DNA of 64,000 nucleotides from the NCBI GenBank assembly GCA_023078555.1, contig JALAAN010000010.1, positions 434,001 to 498,000 of the forward strand. Reading direction: 5' to 3'. Below are positions 61,143 to 64,000 of the stretch, in pieces (the stretch's first letter is position 1; the number at the start of each line of letters is the position of its first letter). Made by a program: the position numbers and the translations under genes. Source of the stretch: Ulva prolifera. Taxonomy: Eukaryota > Chlorophyta > Ulvophyceae > Ulvales > Ulvaceae. The notes under the pieces are model-generated. The model ran no database searches. It saw only the letters and a program-made list of their open reading frames with translations, and had not been told where the DNA came from.

Positions 61143-61909
61143 TCATGCAGAAATCCCGCGCTTCACAAAAACAGGTTCCCAACCTCACGTTAGGGGCTGA
61201 ATCTTTGCACATGATACTCTCTATGTCACAGGAATGTGGTCTAGAAGTTTGGAGGCAATCAAGTGATAAGTCAGGGCTAGGGCTGCTATCAATGTTGAAA
61301 AGGCAGCGCGCTCTCCCGCCCCTCATGCAGAAATCCCGCGCCTCACAAAAACAGGTTCCCAACCTCACGTTAGGGGCTGAATCTTTGCACATGATACTCT
61401 CTATGTCACAGGAATGTGGTCTAGAAGTTTGGAGGCAATCAAGTGATAAGTCAGGGCAAGGGCTCCTATCAATGTTGAAATGGCAGCGCGCTCTCCCGCC
61501 ACTCATGCAGAAATCTCGCCCTCACAAAAACAGGTTCCCAACCTCACGTTAGGGGCTGAATCTTTGCACATGATGCTCTCTATGTCAAAGGAATGTGGTC
61601 TAGAAGTTTGGAGGCAATCAAGTGACAAGTCAGGGCAAGGGTTGCTATCAATGTTGAAAAGGCAGCGCGCTCTCCCGCCCCTCATGCAGAAATCCCGCGC
61701 CTCACAAAAACAGGTTCCCAACCTCACGTTTGGGGCTGAATCTTTGCACATGATACTCTCTATGTCAAAGGAATGTCATGTAGAAGTTTGGAGGCAATCA
61801 AGTGATAAGTCAGGGCTAGGGCTGCTATCAATGTTGAAATGGCAGCACGCTCTCCCGCCACTCATGCAGAAATCTCGCCCCCGCAAAAACAGGTTCCCAA
61901 CCTCACTTT
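61143..61909. repeat. Mixed standard monomers before the right-hand dimer array
   Basis: About four monomers with TCACAGGAATG, GAAAAGG and GAATGTCATGTAG types. From about 61,630 they match 52,100 onward. A short monomer near 61,880 reads CGCCCCCGC instead of CGCCCTCGC, a private change. Confidence 0.78.
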
Positions 61910-62706
61910 AGGGGCTGAATCTTTGCACATGATGCTATCTATGTCAAATTAATGTGATGTGATGGTTTGGAGGCAATCAAGTGATAACTCAGGGCTAGGG
62001 CTGCTTTAAATGTTGAAATGGCAGCGTGCTCCCATGCCACTCATGCAGAATTCTCGCACCTCACCAAAACAGGTTCCCAACCTCACCTTAGGGGCTGAAT
62101 CTTTGCACATGATGCTCTCTATGTCAAAGGAATGTGGTGTAGAAGTTTGGAGGCAATCAAGTGATAAGTCAGGGCTAGGGCTGCTATCAATGTTGAAATG
62201 GCAGCACGCTCTCCCGCCACTCATGCAGAAATCTCGCCCTCGCAAAAACAGGTTCCCAACCTCACTTTAGGGGCTGAATCTTTGCACATGATGCTATCTA
62301 TGTCAAATTAATGTGATGTGATGGTTTGGAGGCAATCAAGTGATAACTCAGGGCTAGGGCTGCTTTAAATGTTGAAATGGCAGCGTGCTCCCATGCCACT
62401 CATGCAGAAATCCCGCGCCTCACAAAAACATGTTCACAACCTCACCTTAGGGGCTGAATCTTTGCACATGATGCTCTCTATGTCAAAGGAATGTGGTGTA
62501 GAAGTTTGGAGGCAATCAAGTGATAAGTCAGGGCTAGGGCTGCTATCAATGTTGAAATGGCAGCACGCTCTCCCGCCACTCATGCAGAAATCTCGCCCTC
62601 GCAAAAACAGGTTCCCAACCTCACTTTAGGGGCTGAATCTTTGCACATGATGCTATCTATGTCAAATTAATGTGATGTGATGGTTTGGAGGCAATCAAGT
62701 GATAAC
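61910..62706. repeat. 359-bp dimer repeats with GATGGTTTGG marker
   Basis: Just over two dimers of 359 bp (CACTTTAGG at about 61,903, 62,262 and 62,621). Each pairs a TTAATGTGATG-type monomer bearing GATGGTTTGG with a GCAGCACGCTC/CGCCCTCGC 179-bp monomer. GATGGTTTGG appears elsewhere only at about 52,430, so this is a local amplification of that variant. The middle dimer has CATGTTCACAACC in place of CAGGTTCCCAACC, which suggests exchange with the cassette family. Confidence 0.86.
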
Positions 62707-64000
62707 TCAGGGCTAGGGCTGCCATCAATGTTGAAATGGCAGCGTGCTCCCATGCCACTCATGCAGAAATCCCGCGCCTCACAAAAACATGTTCCCAACC
62801 TCACGTTAGGGGCTGAATCTTTGCACATGATGCTATCTATGTCAAATTAATGTGATGTGAGGGTTTGGAGGCAATCAAGTGATAACTCAGGGCTAGGGCT
62901 GCTTTAAATGTTGAAATGGCAGCGTGCTCCCATGCCACTCATGCAGAAATCTCGCACCTCACAAAAACAGGTCTCCAACCTCACCATAGGGGCTGAATCT
63001 TTGCACATGATGCTCTCTATGTCAAAGGAATGTGGTGTAGAAGTTTGGAGGCAATCAAGTGATAAGTCAGGGCTAGGGCTGCTATCAATGTTGAAATGGC
63101 AGCGCGCTCTCCCGCCACTCATGCAGAAATCCCGCGCCTCACAAAAACAGGTTCCCAACCTCACGTTAGGGGCTGAATCTATGCACATGATGCTCTCTAT
63201 GTCAAAGGAATGTGGTGTAGAAGTTTGGAGGCAATCAAGTGATAAGTCAGGGCTAGGGCTGCCATCAATGTTGAAATGGCAGCGTGCTCCCATGCCACTC
63301 ATGCAGAAATCCCGCGCCTCACAAAAACATGTTCCCAACCTCACGTTAGGGGCTGAATCTTTGCACATGATGCTCTCTTTGTCAAAGGAATGTGGTCTAG
63401 AAGTTTGGAGGCAATCAAGTGATAAGTCAGGGCAAGGGTTGCTATCAATGTTGAAAAGGCAGCGCGCTCTCCCGCCCCTCATGCAGAAATCCCGCGCCTC
63501 ACAAAAACAGGTTCCCAACCTCACCTTAGGGGCTGAATCTTTGCACATGATGCTCTCTATGTCAAAGGAATGTGGTGTAGAAGTTTGGAGGCAATCAAGT
63601 GATAAGTCAGGGCTAGGGCTGCTATCAATGATGAAATGGCAGCGCGCTCTCCCGCCACTCATGCAGAAAACCCGCGCCTCACAAAAACAGGTTCCCAACC
63701 TCACGTTAGGGGCTGAATCTTTGCACATGATGCTCTCTTTGTCAAAGGAATGTGGTCTAGAAATTTGGAGGCAATCAAGTGATAACTCAGGGCTAGGGCT
63801 GCTTTAAATGTTGAAATGGCAGCGTGCTCCCATGCCACTCATGCAGAAATCTCGCACCTCACAAAAACAGGTTCCCAACCTCACCTTAGGGGCTGAATCT
63901 TTGCACATGATGCTCTCTATGTCAAAGGAATGTGGTGTAGAAGTTTGGAGGCAATCAAGTGATAAGTCAGGGCTAGGGCTGCTATCAATGATGAAATGGC
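62707..64000. repeat. 4,674-bp-offset duplicated block, copy 2 (cut by window end)
   Basis: This is the second copy of 58,033-59,326, still matching at the last base of the window. The true length is unknown. If the match continues, the next sequence should contain another CATTTTTGAGG cassette starting near 64,071. Confidence 0.85.

Larger units (their letters stand above)
1..64000. repeat. Satellite DNA array of 180/179-bp monomers spanning the window
   Basis: The landmark GGCTGAATCTTTGCACATGA recurs every 180 or 179 bp from position 65 to the right edge, with no foreign sequence between copies. About 356 monomers fit. In the phase starting at GGCTGAAT, a typical monomer is 180 bp and about 50% GC by hand count. 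Variation is mostly at a limited set of diagnostic positions (for example GGTCTAG/GGTGTAG, GATAAG/GACAAG/GATAAC, GGCTAGGG/GGCAAGGG, CTATC/CCATC/TTTAA, GCGCGCTCTCCC/GCGTGCTCCCAT), so monomers fall into subfamilies arranged in higher-order repeats. Arrays of nucleosome-length monomers with local HORs are characteristic of eukaryotic centromeric or pericentromeric satellites. The family name and host species are not recognised. A subtelomeric or knob-like heterochromatin block is an alternative that sequence alone cannot exclude. Confidence 0.98.

Noticed and set aside
1-64000. CRISPR array
   Set aside because: The repeats are 180 bp, contiguous and without unique spacers. There are no cas genes.
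1-64000. CENP-B box
   Set aside because: I looked for TTCG....A..CGGG and its reverse complement in the monomer types. The CCCG runs are not followed by the required T and CGAA spacing, so no canonical box is present. A divergent box cannot be excluded by eye.
1-64000. Telomere-like TTAGGGG and CTAGGG motifs
   Set aside because: Each occurs once per monomer as part of ACGTTAGGGGCTG or GGGCTAGGGCTG. There are no consecutive telomere units, so this is not telomeric sequence.
1-64000. Maize-type 180-bp knob repeat
   Set aside because: The length matches, but the sequence does not resemble the knob repeat as I remember it. Length alone is not evidence.

Overview
The whole 64 kb window is one uninterrupted satellite DNA array. 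A 180-bp monomer, with a common 179-bp form, is repeated head to tail about 356 times (64,000 divided by roughly 179.6). It runs off both ends of the window. I found no gene, transposon, RNA gene, CRISPR array or unique spacer. A megasatellite of nucleosome-sized monomers like this is typical of centromeric or pericentromeric heterochromatin in a plant or animal. I do not recognise the family from memory, so I name no species. A representative monomer (604-783) is about 50% GC by hand count. The monomer has two halves: positions 1-110, which lack CpG, and positions 111-180, which hold six CpGs and most of the subfamily-diagnostic differences.

Layout. At 1-9.7 kb there are short nested higher-order repeats (HORs): a 360-bp dimer inside a 2,158-bp tandem duplication, then 900-bp and 2,159-bp duplications. 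At 9.9-13.6 kb there is a zone with many single-base indels. At 13.6-20.2 kb the sequence is nearly clean, with 1,079-bp and 1,438-bp duplications and two copies of a recurring four-monomer cassette. At 20.3-30.1 kb there is a second indel-rich zone with no long HOR copy that I could find. At 30.3-51.9 kb there are large, young duplications at offsets of 3,053, 7,903 and 5,207 bp, nearly base-perfect. At 52.1-64 kb there are layered duplications at offsets of 1,259, 3,417, 719, 4,674 and 9,530 bp, plus a 359-bp dimer array.

Long open frames occur on both strands, up to 506 codons on + and 492 on -. They exist only because 180 is a multiple of three and two frames of the monomer happen to lack stops. 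I annotate none as genes.

The most useful observation is technical. In the two indel-rich zones, most of the odd insertions and deletions sit on the array's own diagnostic variant positions. They contain either both alternative bases side by side or neither. That is what an unresolved consensus of mixed repeat copies would look like, so those zones should not be trusted at base level. The clearest biological signal is the nested series of recent block duplications between 30 and 64 kb.
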